This document shows, in pieces, positions 49,244-60,912 of a stretch of 64,000 nucleotides of DNA. The notes under the pieces are model-generated. The model was not told where the DNA came from. It did no database searches and saw only the letters and a program-made list of their open reading frames with translations. Within the stretch, counting starts at the first letter, position 1, and every line of letters begins with the position of its first letter. This DNA comes from Crocodylus rhombifer (Eukaryota > Chordata > Crocodylia > Crocodylidae), in the NCBI GenBank assembly GCA_038503035.1, contig JAVSML010024722.1, forward strand, positions 1,542,754 to 1,606,753. The letters are read 5' to 3'. Made by a program: the position numbers and the translations under genes.

Positions 49244-49544
49244 CGCAGCAGTTTGAGCCAGGATGGCGCAAACCTGGCTTGACAGCAGGCTTAGAGGTCA
49301 GAGACACAGTTCTGCAGTTTCAGGACTCTTGTGCCCCAGCCAGCCCCTCTGCACCCGAGCTTGCTGCCATCCTGGGGCTACTCCATCCTGACTCGAACTG
49401 CTGTGGTCCCAGGCACAAGACACTGCATCCAGGAACAACTGATGCTGGGGTGAACTGTGCCAGAGTTCACTGAGCCACATTAATAGCTCATGTAGATGCA
49501 CCTACTGAGAGCAAAAACATGGTTGAACAGAAAATAGAGGAGGA
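49244..49544. other. Unannotated spacer
   Basis: Somewhat GC-rich, with overlapping 60-67-codon frames on both strands and no domain; nothing recognised. Confidence 0.35.
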
Positions 49545-49970
49545 GGAAGTCCCAATGGCCTAGTGACAAGGGCAGCTCCCCAGGAAGTGGAAGACCTAGA
49601 TTTGAATCCTCTTCTTTCTAGGTGGACTCAAATCCATATCTCTAACCTTCCATGAAAGTATTCTTACCTCTAGGCTAAGGACTAGGCTGGCTGCCCTCCC
49701 CTGATTGCTACTGAAGCTTGTCCTCTGGGCAGCCATGTACGCAAGAGGATGGGACAGAAAGAGAATGCACAAGGTGGAGGCTGATTCTGAAGCCCATTGA
49801 GGAGTGTACTCACTTGGGAGAGGACTATTGTGGAGTATGATGCCTGCTTCTAGGGTTTTTTTCTTCTTTTTAGCTAACAGCTGTCTTTACAGTCCTGCCA
49901 GCGTGATCAGAGCCTAGGATTCCCCTTTCCAGGGGAGTGTCATAACCACTGTATTAGGCAGTTGTCTTCT
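49545..49970. repeat. tRNA-derived SINE units in opposed orientation
   Basis: Forward unit: A-box-like 'ggcctagtgac' at 49558 and B-box-like 'gatttgaatcc' at 49599. Reverse unit just downstream: 'actcaaatcc' (49626) and 'cctctaggct' (49668), the same boxes on the minus strand. A further reverse A-box-like 'cataaccactgtattagg' lies at 49941. These look like head-to-head SINE-type units rather than working tRNA genes, since no cloverleaf closes. Confidence 0.55.
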
Positions 49971-50160
49971 CTCTTGGTGCCTCTCCTGTACCTAGTGTTC
50001 CTAGATGCCTCTCTGATGAGTACTTAAAGCAAGTGTGTTTGTGCTTTGCAGGCATGTAGGTCTCCTCATTTATTGCATAGGAAGCCTAGAGCACCTAGCC
50101 CTGTCAATTAAGATCACACTCTGGGGGGCAAGATACTTACATTTTAGATAATGCAGTACC
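49971..50160. other. Unannotated spacer
   Basis: Nothing recognised. Confidence 0.3.
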
Positions 50161-50164
50161 TTAA

Positions 50165-50610
50165 CAAGGGGCTGTCCAACATGGGGCTGTGCCAGACTAC
50201 AGGCCACATTCAGCTCCTAGGGGATTAATCTGTGGCCTGTGAGCTTGTAGTCAGGACTGCTCCCCTCATCACTGTTGCTGGGGTCCCCAGGCTCCTCCTC
50301 TCTCTTCCCCCTCCAGTTTCCGCTCCCTGTCCCCTGTCCCCAGGAGCAGGGTGGCATCATGTACCATGGGATTGAAGGAACCTGTGGCTGAGGGAATTTG
50401 GGGAAAGTGGGGACTGTCTGTAGGATGGTAGAGTGGGGAAGAATCAACTGTGTGGCATGGTGGCGAGGGACACATAGCATGGTGCAGTATGGGGGTGTGG
50501 CCCCGGTGGCATATGCGGGGTGGGACATTCCTGTGTGGTGTGGTATGGTGTGTGGTTGGGAGCTTTGTGACCCCACTGCCCCAGCCATTCAAAATTTGGA
50601 CAGCCCTACA
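50165..50610. mobile_element. hAT-like element, boundaries not resolved
   Basis: Left 'aaggggctgtccaac' and right 'aatttggacagccctac' are inverted. The core is GC-rich, with GTGTGG and GGCATGG low-complexity words that create the long frames here. I could not find a matching 8-bp duplication, so the exact ends are uncertain. Confidence 0.5.
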
Positions 50611-53600
50611 GATCTAGACCCCACTACCAAGCTACTAAAGGCAGGCTGTTCCTGCCTACCTGCTCCTGCCAACATACTCCAAACTTGGTGAAGTTGCTCA
50701 TTGATATCCCTCTGTGACTGTTCTTGAGATATTGGTGTCTGGCACTCATGGGAGAAGATTCTGGGGATGACTTTGGAGTGGTCTCCATCCTTTACTTCTG
50801 AATTTGGAGCATGCATGTATGGAAAGGTGTGCCAGATGTATTTGGGACTGTCCCATCTGGGGCAGACTGCCAGTGGCATCATCTTAGATCAGTTAGGATT
50901 TGGCCCATAGGTAAATCCTGGTGCCATCTCTCTGGGAATGCACCAGGGTATAGGATTGCAACATCTATATGTGTGGGTTGCATATCTTTAATAGTCGCAT
51001 GCACCACGCAAATCTCTGCTCATTGGGGCAGAGGTCACGAGGTCATGGACTAAATAGATAAGGATATGGAACTGACTTTACAGCCTTGAATGACCCCTTT
51101 AGTTCAGAGCTGACATACTGTTATTCACAATAGGGAAGCCTCTGATGCATCTGCTCGTGATTCTTTTGGCCTGTAGATAAATAATTCAGTCTTCTGGGCT
51201 CTCCATCTAGTACCTCTGAGCACTAACTTTTATCTTTGTTTCTCTCTAAGCATAGTCACACCCACAGAATCATGTCACTGCACCATACAGGATGCAAAAG
51301 CAGTGGAAGCAGCAGTTCTTTAAAAATGTTTTCACTGGAGCATAAAGGAACAGGGAAAGAAATATTTACTGTTATCCATGTATCTGTAATAGAATTAATT
51401 CATTGCATTTACGGAAGTCCTGTTGCATAAAACAATGGAGCAAGAATTTGACTGCTAAAGGAAAGCATGGCATTCTTTATGAGGTCCTTACAAGCTGCAT
51501 ATAACTATGCAACCTTTGTCCATGTTATGTACTGTCAATATGCTATAGGAAATACTGCCTCAAAAGTGTTGCATGTAGCAGTAGTTCAGCTACCTGGTAA
51601 CACCAGGGACAATCGATTACTGGCAACTTTATGCTGCTGCTTTTTAATGGTGGCATTCCTGGTAGTTATCCTATATGTTACATTTAATCAGAAACTTACT
51701 AACTTGTGAATAAAATGTTCCCATCATTAAGGGGGCCCACTCCTCTCTGAATCAGTTAGTCTAATTACTTCCTCTAAGGAGCTTTGAGGATGACATTAGA
51801 GATCTATGTAGAGCAGCAGGATACAAAATCCATAGGGTTTCATCTTCTAAATATGGCACATTTCAGGACTCCAGTAATACCCCAACCTGCTCAAACTTAT
51901 TTTTCATGTCTGGGCCATCACAACCCTTTGATAAATATCTATTCTGGCTATTCACAGTCATACTCATTTGAAACATCTACACGGATGGGTTGCATATATT
52001 TAACAGGCAGAGCTGGCACTGAATAGTTCTATATAGCTTCACAGGCACCAGTACAGTAGGCTTCGGATCCCAATTGAAGTTTCTGAGTAACATTTTTTAA
52101 ACAAGAAATAAACCCAAACACACTCATATATATGGATACACACCCAACCAACATGAGAGTCTTGTACACATATAAGATTGAACATCTGGTTAGACCAGGT
52201 TTGTTCTTTCATTAAAACAATTGATTAAATTAAATACCATGTATGTATGTATGTATATCATATTTCCATTGTTTTCTCCACCATTAGTCCGCCTTTTCCT
52301 GTGCAAAATATCTCCTTTGCATACCTCTCTTTCTATCCCCAGATAGAAAAGGAGAATTTTTTTAATGTGAAGCAAGGCACGTTAGGAATATTAAGGGAAA
52401 ATCACAGTATATAACCTATGAAATGAAATGCATCTTTTGTGACTAAATCCCCCCAGAAATCTTATATTTCCAGGCATCTACTTGCATACCTTCATGTAAC
52501 AACTTATACATTCGTAAAACATTCATTGAAAGCAGCTCTGCAGTTTTATAGAAAATAACATGCCAGGGATGCAAGAATCTTGCCAGTTCTGTGAAAAATG
52601 ACACCAATTAAAGCTTAAATTGCTTGTTTTCTCATAAGGTACATATTTTCATAACTTTGAAATCAAATAATTGCTGCTTTTATATTAAATACAATAAAAC
52701 AAAAAGGATGCTAGTTTAGAGGAACTGCTACAAGCATTTTAATATAATTTTCCCACCATTTAAAGTCACAAAATATGGAAAACAAGTCAAGTATGCAAAG
52801 TTCCAAGGAGATAGAGAAACTCCTTCAGATTATTACATCATTTGTCTTTTGTGTCAGGAAATGTGTATGTGATTTCATTGTTTGATTAAATGCCAAAAAA
52901 CTGGCATATTGCTCTTATCTAACTGATTACAGATTTTATTCATCTGAAAAAGTATTTGTTCATACTTCAACATTAGAAGGCAATTTTTTTTAATGTTCCA
53001 AACAAACATTTTCAAAAAATATAATCCTAACTTCCCAGGCTTGCTTTTTATTTTGTATTAACAATGCACTGTACTAAAATTTCCCATACTGAAACACAGT
53101 CCCAAGTGGTTTTCAAGCTATAAACTGAGTAAACAGTCCCTTTCTTATTGAGTGTCTGTGTGAATGCTTGTTGTTTCTGGAATACATCATATTCATTTGT
53201 TGGAACCCTGTGCATGGATATTTAACACTTTTTGAGGTGCCTAAAATAATAGGTTTTTAAAAATATGTGACGGTTTCATAACTTGTTGGAAAAACACCCA
53301 GTGGTTCATTATCAGAATTAAACATGCTTTCATTGTGGGTAAGTTTCATTTAAAATACCTGCATCTGATAGTTATTCAGGATACTAATGATATGCTGTAC
53401 TATATCTAAATAATTGTAACATGTTTTTGGCAACACATCTTTAGTGGGATATAAGAAAACTAACTGCAAATATTCCCACTTTTAGTTCCATTTTTGTAAG
53501 CATGAATAAAAGTGGCACTTACCAGTGACGTATTTTAGATTCTCATTGAGCTAGGAGTTGACAACATTAGGTTTTTGTTTAAAGAATTTGATTTAAAAAA

Positions 53601-54033
53601 AATCCACAGAAATAATCTAAGGGCAAACTTAAAGATTCATCTAGGTATTCCAGGGTCATTCACCACTGGTTTAGCCCTCATTAACCTCCACGGGAAAATT
53701 TCTAGGATCTTTATTTTATCTCAAGTGAGTGTTCTCAAACTATCGCTTTCTTATTTTCCTGCCAAAATAGAGTTACAGTTCCCTTTAAAGACAGGAATTT
53801 AATCTGGCACAGGATTTTTAAAAATATTTACAAGCCATAGAGAAACTGTCAAAGAGAGATGGTCATATTTTAAATGACCATATTAGCAAAACTCTACTCT
53901 GCCTAAATTTGGGAAAAGGAAAAAAGAAGATACAAAAACTTAGTAAGCATTTAATAGCAAGATATTAAAAGACAGCTAAGTGTTCTCAGTCACCAGGGAA
54001 AATAAACCGGTATGCTATAATGAGATCCCTAAA
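50611..54033. other. Unannotated stretch
   Basis: No gene recognised. A (GTAT)4 microsatellite lies at 52241-52256. A 35-base phrase with 'gggttgcatat' occurs at about 50960 and again at about 51973, perhaps fragments of one repeat. An 80-codon frame at 51467-51709 has a hydrophobic C-terminal run but no known domain. Confidence 0.35.
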
Positions 54034-54183
54034 GTCTTGTGATCAATCCAGAGTAACAAGAATGTAATACCAATGGGTTAACTAATTATATGTATATATT
54101 TAAAAAGTCTCTCAGTAGTCTGAATCATGTCCAATATGAATACTGAAGATTACACGGTCTATTATTAACCCATTAGTATTACA
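54034..54183. mobile_element. Foldback MITE family C, copy 2
   Basis: TGTAATACCAATGGGTTAA (54063-54081) is inverted at 54165-54183 with 18 of 19 matches. Similarity to copy 1 (48768-48958) begins about 30 bases before the left arm, so the mobile unit may be larger than the arms. No TSD recognised. Confidence 0.75.
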
Positions 54184-55263
54184 CTTTTCATTATACATTT
54201 GTAATATTGAATAAACTGTATGAAATATGCATCTTTTTAACAAAATGGGTAATTTTTTGTATGTGGGGATGAGTATATCTTATTTATAGTGTCATTTAAA
54301 CTCAAGTTACAACATCTTAGATATAAGAAGCAGCCCGCTAATGCAGGCAAGGGTGTCTCCTGCAATGAGACAAAAATTAATGCCATGTGTACTGATGATT
54401 CTCTACCACAATTTAGAATTCTGGTGGCGCCATGACGCCCCTGTTTTTTATGGTGGATTGCCAAGAGAAAATTACTTAAACCAATTGTGAATGCATTCCT
54501 GTTATACTTTTTGTACAACCACATTTATGGACATAAATAGCATAATGAATATTTTTGAAATGTTCTTTCATACTGAATTTACCTAGTTTGTATAAAATGC
54601 AATCTAGGGAGGGAGTTGGGATTTTTTCAATAGTAAAGGTTTTTCACATGGGAATATATTCCTTTCTTCCTCCTTTCTTTCCCCTTCTAGACAACTGACC
54701 ACAACTGAAATAGATTCTTTTTAACATAGTGTAACGTGAGAATTTTTTTCAGCTGGAGGGTGTTTTATTCTTTAAATTGGAAGCTGTTGTTCTTTAAACT
54801 AGTATTGCATTATGATGCATGATGTGCTATACAATCCCCATACACATGAAACTGTGCACTTAAAATACATACTAAAAGCATGTATAAATAAGTATATATA
54901 ATGGGAATTTTTTACAGTTAATAATACTTGCTATCTGTACTCAGGTAAAACTGGCACACTGAGAATAAGAAGGTCCCCAATAACTTAGTAGATATAATAT
55001 ATTCTCTTACCCATTGCCTTTATGACACTAAATGGAACATAACTTGAAGCCTTAAACAAAATGAATTTGGCAACTGATGGTATTCAGGCAGCAGTCACAT
55101 CATGAAACTTTAGTGTTCAATTATTGACCAGATTTCCTCAGTAATAACCAAATAACCAGAACAAATATGCAAAAGGATTCGTCCTCTTACAGAGGAAAAT
55201 TTCCACTAGGAATATTTTGACTAAATTCACCCTACATGTGCTTTAGTCAATGTAGGTACTTAC
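54184..55263. other. AT-rich unannotated stretch
   Basis: No recognised feature. Confidence 0.4.
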
Positions 55264-56493
55264 AGGACATGCCTACACATGCAATTAATGTGACTGAACA
55301 AACTCCGGTGCAATCTGAGCTGGAGTAAAGCAATCCTAACATCACCATCTACACATGCTTTTAAGTGCAGTAATTAATTCCACTGTTGGATAGTACCTGT
55401 GTCTGATGGGACTAACCAAATATTCTGTAAATTAGTCTACGCCAGCTCAATTGCTGTGCAGCTGTAAATGGTGATATTTATTGTGCAATATCGCTAATTA
55501 CTATGCAGTAAGCATCCACGACTACACATGCAGATACTTACTGAGCAGCAATTGGCTCTAATCAAGAGTAAATTTGTTACTTGCAAATTGCAAATGCAAG
55601 TAGCAAATTTACTTGAGATTAGTAACTTTATGTGTAGGCCCTGGATCAGGAGCTTGGTCCACCGGGCAGTAGGGGGTAGCAGGGAGTGGAAGTGGGGGCT
55701 GGGAGGTCCCTGCTGGTGGGGGCTGAAGAGCCTATTTCCTGTTCTGCTCTCTAACCACAGAGCTGGGCAGGGAACAGGCTCTCCAGCCCCTGCCCTGTAG
55801 TCACAGAACAGGGGCTGAGAACAGTCCTGGTCAGGGGCAAGTCCCAGCCCCATGACCTGATTGGGCAATTGAGTTGTGGGTCTTGGAAAGAGCTCCAGGG
55901 GTGGGGCAGGTCCCAGCCCCCTACCCCAATTTACTGGTGGAAGGGCTAGCAGTGAGCCCTTGGCTGGCTGGGGAATCCCTGCCCATGCTTGCTGGGTGGG
56001 GAATCCCTGCTTGTTGTTAGCTGCCCCACCAGTGGATCGGGCATGGGGAGGGGACCTGCCCCTTCCCTGCAGCTCTTTCCAAGTCCACTGCCCCCTCAGG
56101 GAGCCAGGACTAGGAGCTCCCTGCTGCTGGGGCAATTGCCCCTGCCTGAGCAGCAGGCAACCCTCTGAGGGCAGGGAACAGTGTCCCAGTCCCTATCAGG
56201 AGAAAGCTGTCTCCTGAACCCGTGCTCTCTACCAACCTCTGAGCTAGCACCCGGGGGAGCCTAGAACTCCCCCTGGCTGCTGCAGGGGGCTGCTGCAGGG
56301 CCAGCAGGGGTGGGAGCAGTTTGCTGCCATAAATAGCACATCTGCTCTTGAGGCCCTGCACATTTAGACATGTGCCTGGGAACATTTTACTTGTGAGTAG
56401 TTTACTCTCAATTAAACTGCACCCAGATCAGATCAGATGCATGCACAGATAAATCAGTCTACTGTGCAGCACAGTGTATGTGTAGACACTCCC
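55264..56493. mobile_element. MITE family B-type element with large GC-rich core
   Basis: Left end AGGACATGCCTACACATGC and right end ATGTGTAGACACTCCC are imperfect inverted repeats of the GGGCRTGTCTACAC type. The left ~370 bases carry the 'actgagcagcaat' and 'actatgcagtaa' words and the central hairpin of family B; the right ~150 bases carry matching words. In between, from about 55640 to 56350, is a GC-rich segment absent from the copies at 7.6 and 29.6 kb. Its frames (213 codons minus strand, 113 codons plus strand) overlap each other, are Pro/Gly-rich and show no domain. Confidence 0.6.
55558..55622. repeat. Central hairpin of MITE family B, copy 3
   Basis: AGTAAATTTGTTACTTGCA (55567-55585) pairs with TGCAAGTAGCAAATTTACT (18 of 19); the stem extends outward to 55558 and 55622 with a few mismatches. 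Loop of 9 bases. Confidence 0.8.
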
Positions 56494-56730
56494 ACATAGC
56501 ACCAATATACCACCATCATAGTCTGCCATTGCTGTGGTATGAGTGTCCTTAAATTTTTAGAAGATATATGTCCTCTCTCCCTCCTAACTTGTAAAGATGT
56601 TTTATTGGATTGGACTTTTATTTTTTTTTAAAAGTGACATTGTGGGAGGATCAAGGAAGTAGGGTTTGCTACTACTCTAAAAACAGTGAGGCTTGAGGTT
56701 ATGGCAATATCTTTCCAGAGTAAGTCTCAG
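56494..56730. other. Unannotated spacer
   Basis: Nothing recognised. Confidence 0.3.
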
Positions 56731-57447
56731 GTTAGAAACAGACATTGCCTAGTGAAGCAGATTAGCTGTGCTGTGATGTGTCATGGCACAGCTGATATGC
56801 TTCACAGGGCATAACACATGCCACCCTTTATCCCACCTTTTATGGTGAGGGACATGGGGCAATGTGAATTCTTTGCTTTCCCACTCAGGCAGACACTGGG
56901 TGATCTTCACGGGCTTCAAGTGAGTCATAGAATCACAGAAAATCAGGTTTGGAAGGGACCTCAGGAGATCATCTAGTTCAACCCCCTGCTCAAAGCAGGA
57001 CCATCCCTAACTAAACATTGAGTCATTGATCACTACCCATTGAGCCTGATGATCCAGCCAGCTTTCTGTCCACCTTACAGTCCATTCATTCAACCCATAC
57101 TTTCCTAGCTTGCTTGCAAGAATGCTGTGGGAGACCATATCAGAAGCCTTCCTAAAGTCAAGGTATATCATATCCACTGTTTTCCCCAAATCCACAGAGC
57201 CCTGCTTTCTCTACTCAGCCAGACCCATGTCCCAGCTCTGACTGGGTGGGGAAAACTTTCCAGGGCATGGGTCTAATTGAGTGGGGAAAGTGGAGATTTT
57301 CACCATCCAGCCAGACCAGGAGAACAGGTCTGGCTGAGCAGGAACGAATTTTCCCCACCCAGCCAGGCCCAGGCCATCAGTCTGGCTGAGTGGAGGAAGT
57401 GCTACAGATGTAATAGATGTCTGCTTTAAAGCAAGCAGAATCTATTA
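56731..57447. repeat. Hairpin-rich repeat hosting a CR1 insertion
   Basis: Sequence before and after the CR1 copy is repeat-like: 'aaacagacattgcctag' at 56737 and, reversed, 'agatgtctgcttt' near 57416 are weakly opposed ends. 56752-56771 pairs with 56786-56805 (18 of 20), and 57411-57447 forms a second hairpin. GC-richer words 'gccagacc' and 'gtctggctgag' recur in 57220-57400. Treating the two sides as one split element is inference. Confidence 0.4.
56925..57213 (-). pseudogene. Internally deleted CR1-type LINE, minus strand
   Basis: Read on the minus strand, 57195-57010 gives IYLDFRKASDMVSHSILASK then KYGLNEWTVRWTESWL, the CR1 motif A region with catalytic Asp context (YLDF). It then jumps directly to the CR1 3' terminus: 'gcagggggttgaactagatg', 'ctgaggtcccttcc' and 'gattctatga' at 57000-56925. 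The intervening ~1.1 kb that normally holds the FADD motif, the RT C-terminus and the start of the 3' UTR is missing. There is no TSD and the 5' part is truncated. Confidence 0.88.
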
Positions 57448-60440
57448 CCACCTTTTGTTGTACTACTGATTTTTCTTTCATGTGGCAAGATAAAGGGTAT
57501 TGACATCTATTTGCTTAGCTTTTGTGCCATCATAAAAATTGTATATGGTGACACAAATGAGACATCAGATTATGTCTGTTTCCTCCCACAGACTAGTGAT
57601 CCAGTCTGTGGAAAACAACTCCATCTCCTGTGTTTGGATGTTGAGGATAACCACTGTTACCAGTCAACAATTAGCCACTTTAGGGAATCCCATGGAGGAC
57701 TCTGAAGATGAAGATTGAAGTCTTGAATCTTCCTGTGTGCTTGACTGAGAGAAAACAGAGCACTGGGGTGATGGCCACAAATGGTGTTATGTAGATGGGC
57801 TGGTCTGTTATGTTTTTAAAATCAGTGGTTTCCTATTTTGATACAAAGAATTATAATAACTAATCAGGTGGAATAATCCTGTTGTTGTAGATGGGTAAAG
57901 GCAACATGTATAAAATATGGATTTTGTTTATCGACAGGAAGACCTGGCTGAATCTTGTTCCATTCTTGTCCCAAAGTAAGTTTGGGGCGGGGTCAGACTA
58001 TAAGCACTTATGGCAGAAGCAAAGAGTGGTTGTCTCATTGACCATGCTCATGATTACTTGGTTAGATTCCGAGCTGTAGATAGTGACTAGTTGCAACAAA
58101 CCATAGATTTTAAGTAGTTTACATTAATTTTCATAAATTAATTAATGTGTTGTTATAAACAAGTTATCATATTGATAAAGTCCTTTGCTTTCTACACAAG
58201 TACTGGAAACATCCTTCCAGTTTTTACTGTTCTTTAACCAAGTTTCTTGGTGGGGAGGAAAGTTGAAGGGGTGTGTGTAGGGGAGAGGACTTATAGAAGA
58301 AGAATTAAAGATTAAGACTTCAAAAAGTAATTTCCCCCAAGAGGTACAAATCCAGCCTTGTTGTTCATATATAGCTTCAATGTCACTATCCAGTAAGATA
58401 CGTGGTTCACACAGTTGTAGTACAAAATCATTTTGATGTTGGATCCCCTACTTGTTCTTGTATTTGACACCGTCTTGGCAGTGTATTTAAAACTCTGGAA
58501 GCTTGAGAAACGGTCTGGCAACAGCAAAGAAGGTCTAAGAGATAAAATATTTTGGCAGCTGGGACACAGGAAGAGGACTACTGGCAACTGAGAGGGAATT
58601 ATTAGTACTGGCCATGCAGAGGGTCTAGCAACGTGGAAGGAGAGAGAGGACTTTGCAGAAGAGATGGAAGGGCCAAGTACAAAAGAGAGAGAAGAGGTCA
58701 AGAGGAAGATTGGCAGGAGAGCAAGGGAGTCAGCCTCTAGAGAGATGCAGGAAGGGATTGCTTCTTAAAATAGAAAATCTAAAGAGTGCCATCAAAGGAT
58801 TCAGCTGTGGGAAACCTGTGTAGCTAAAGAGGCTGTAAGTCTGACATGTTTATTATTTTTAAATTTTTGAAATGCCACAAGATGTAAACCAGTCAATTTC
58901 ATTAGAGAAACATGTTTGGTTGCAGACTGAGAAATTTCCACTTTAAATTGTCCTCATAAACTTCTGATATGTTTAAACAAACATATACAACCTCCTTCAA
59001 ATCCCTGCCATAGTATTCTGGGATTGTCCCATATCTAGTCACATGTTCTCTTTCTTTGAATAGCTATTGCAAACAGCCATATTAAGTGGGAAAGGTGTGG
59101 ACTTTTGATTTGGTAAGTAATTATATTTTGAATTACGCAATTTTATAGCTACTTATTCCACTCCAGTATCGTTTTTTAGGCTACTAGACCAGATTTTCAA
59201 GTAATAAGTATGTGTGATTACTCAAGAACATTTGTAAACACCTAAATTCTTATATGTAGATATTGGTCACTTGCAAGCCAGGTATCTCTGCATACACATT
59301 TCATTTCAGTACCTGAAAGTACAATGTATTACTTTTTATGAGTAAATTATGAGTAAGTGACTGTTGCAGGAGAAATTTTACTATCTGAAATGTTATGGGT
59401 TTTGATACCTAGGTCACAAAGCTTTAATGCTTTTTTTTTCTTTTGCATATCCTTTATAAAAAGGTCAAAAGTGAATTAGTTGAGAATTACAGCATGGCAG
59501 ATCAGTTTTTCAAAGGTAGATATACAACACTACTCACTTTTTAATGCATATACTTTACTTTTGTGTGTGTATAAATTATATTGGACAATAGAAAAAAAGT
59601 GCTTATGCTACAGACCATAAGACTTGGAGGTCCCTCCTGGTGTTTCTTTGTCCTCTGCTGATGTTCTTGGCTATTACTGCTGCATATCACACTTGATCTG
59701 AGCCTTCAGGCGACCAACACGTGATTACACTTGTAATCTGCTCTTCATCTGAAGGGACAAGGGATGTCAATAACATTACAGAAAGGTACCGCAATAAACT
59801 TTGTTTGCAAATAATTGCTCTTTACTGTTCCATAGTCAGCAATACCTTGAATTTAAATGCAGACACATGGAATCCATCTTGCATCAGAGATGAGATGACT
59901 GGATCCACGACTGGATGACTTTAATGTTTGAAAAAAATTCTATTACTCTGACATTGTTGATACAAAAGCAGTGCCCCAGATACAACTCTATACATTTACA
60001 ATATCTATATTTCTCACAGTAACTTCTGTATCCTGAGCTGATGTAGAAGACCCAGAAAATTGAATTATTGAGATAATCCAACTTAGAGTTATTTTCCCAG
60101 TTCAGCTATCAATATTTTTCATAAGAACTGCATGTTAGGCATACACCTCTGTAGGCATACAGTGGACAGGGAACCTGATCTTATTCAACCATAAATAGTG
60201 GCTCCTTAGCACAGATTGCTGCCTCAACTAAAGTAAACTACGCCCCCACCTTTCCACCACTTGCCTGAAAAAGATAAATACAACAGCTCCCCTTTGTGCT
60301 CTCTCCATCTGACCCTAACTCACTTTTGTGAATCCTCCTCCTGCGGCCAGGTACTTGAAAGTTAAGTGTGGCAACACTAGCTGTCATTGTGGCTCCGTCT
60401 GTTTGATTTTTTTTGAGGATCTGGGCCTACTAATTTTCCA
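57448..60440. other. Mostly unannotated; possible exon near 57.6 kb
   Basis: AT-rich, no confident gene. At 57570-57591 a pyrimidine-rich run ends in CAG ('gtttcctcccacag'), a good splice-acceptor shape, and the frame at 57593-57718 ends with an acidic NPMEDSEDED before TGA. This is noted as a candidate only. Confidence 0.3.
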
Positions 60441-60515
60441 GGAAATTTGTGGTAGAACACGGAGTTGAACCCTAGTCTCAGCCTAGAGGCCCAATCAATG
60501 GAGCCATACTTTTGC
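60441..60515 (-). repeat. MIR/tRNA-SINE head-like fragment, reverse
   Basis: 'gagttgaaccctagtctcag' followed by 'aatcaatggagccata' matches the arrangement of a reversed SINE B box and A box (gaacccag...caatcaagccata). Confidence 0.45.
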
Positions 60516-60810
60516 TTGCTAGTAAATGTGTGTTGCTCCTTTGCAATTACCCACAATTTCTAAATATGAATAATGAATAGTAGTTTGCTTAGTTCTAAAA
60601 GCTAAGCCTAAACATAGCTGACTAAACTGAAAATTAGCATTGCTATCTAATAGTGGTCTCCCTAATGCAGTTTCTTTCCTATTTGTTTAGCAAAAGTAAC
60701 CATACGACTTACTTTAAACAATTTAAACAAGCTGAAATTCTTAAAAATGTGTAGACTGTGACTTGGTGGAGGTGAGGTACAGGGACTGGTGATGTCAGGA
60801 ACATAATTTT

Positions 60811-60834
60811 AACAACAACAACAACAACAACAAC
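60811..60834 (+). repeat. (AAC)8 microsatellite
   Basis: Eight uninterrupted AAC units, then an A-run. It lies about 75 bases before the LTR-like element. Confidence 0.9.
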
Positions 60835-60908
60835 AAAAGACAAATGTAACCAGGCATGACATTGGTGTGCTAGCCTCTGAGTGCTTGCATTTAAAACAAA
60901 AGCAATTT

Positions 60909-60912
60909 AGTG
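60909..60912. repeat. Left 4-bp target duplication of LTR-like element
   Basis: AGTG, repeated at 62397-62400 immediately after the element. Confidence 0.5.

Noticed and set aside
49558..49609. A functional tRNA gene
   Set aside because: A-box and B-box-like words are present but no acceptor stem or cloverleaf closes; fits a SINE head.
55494..56135. 213-codon open frame on the minus strand
   Set aside because: It lies in the GC-rich core of a MITE-type element, overlaps long frames on the other strand and is Pro/Gly/Gln-rich without any domain; open length follows from composition.
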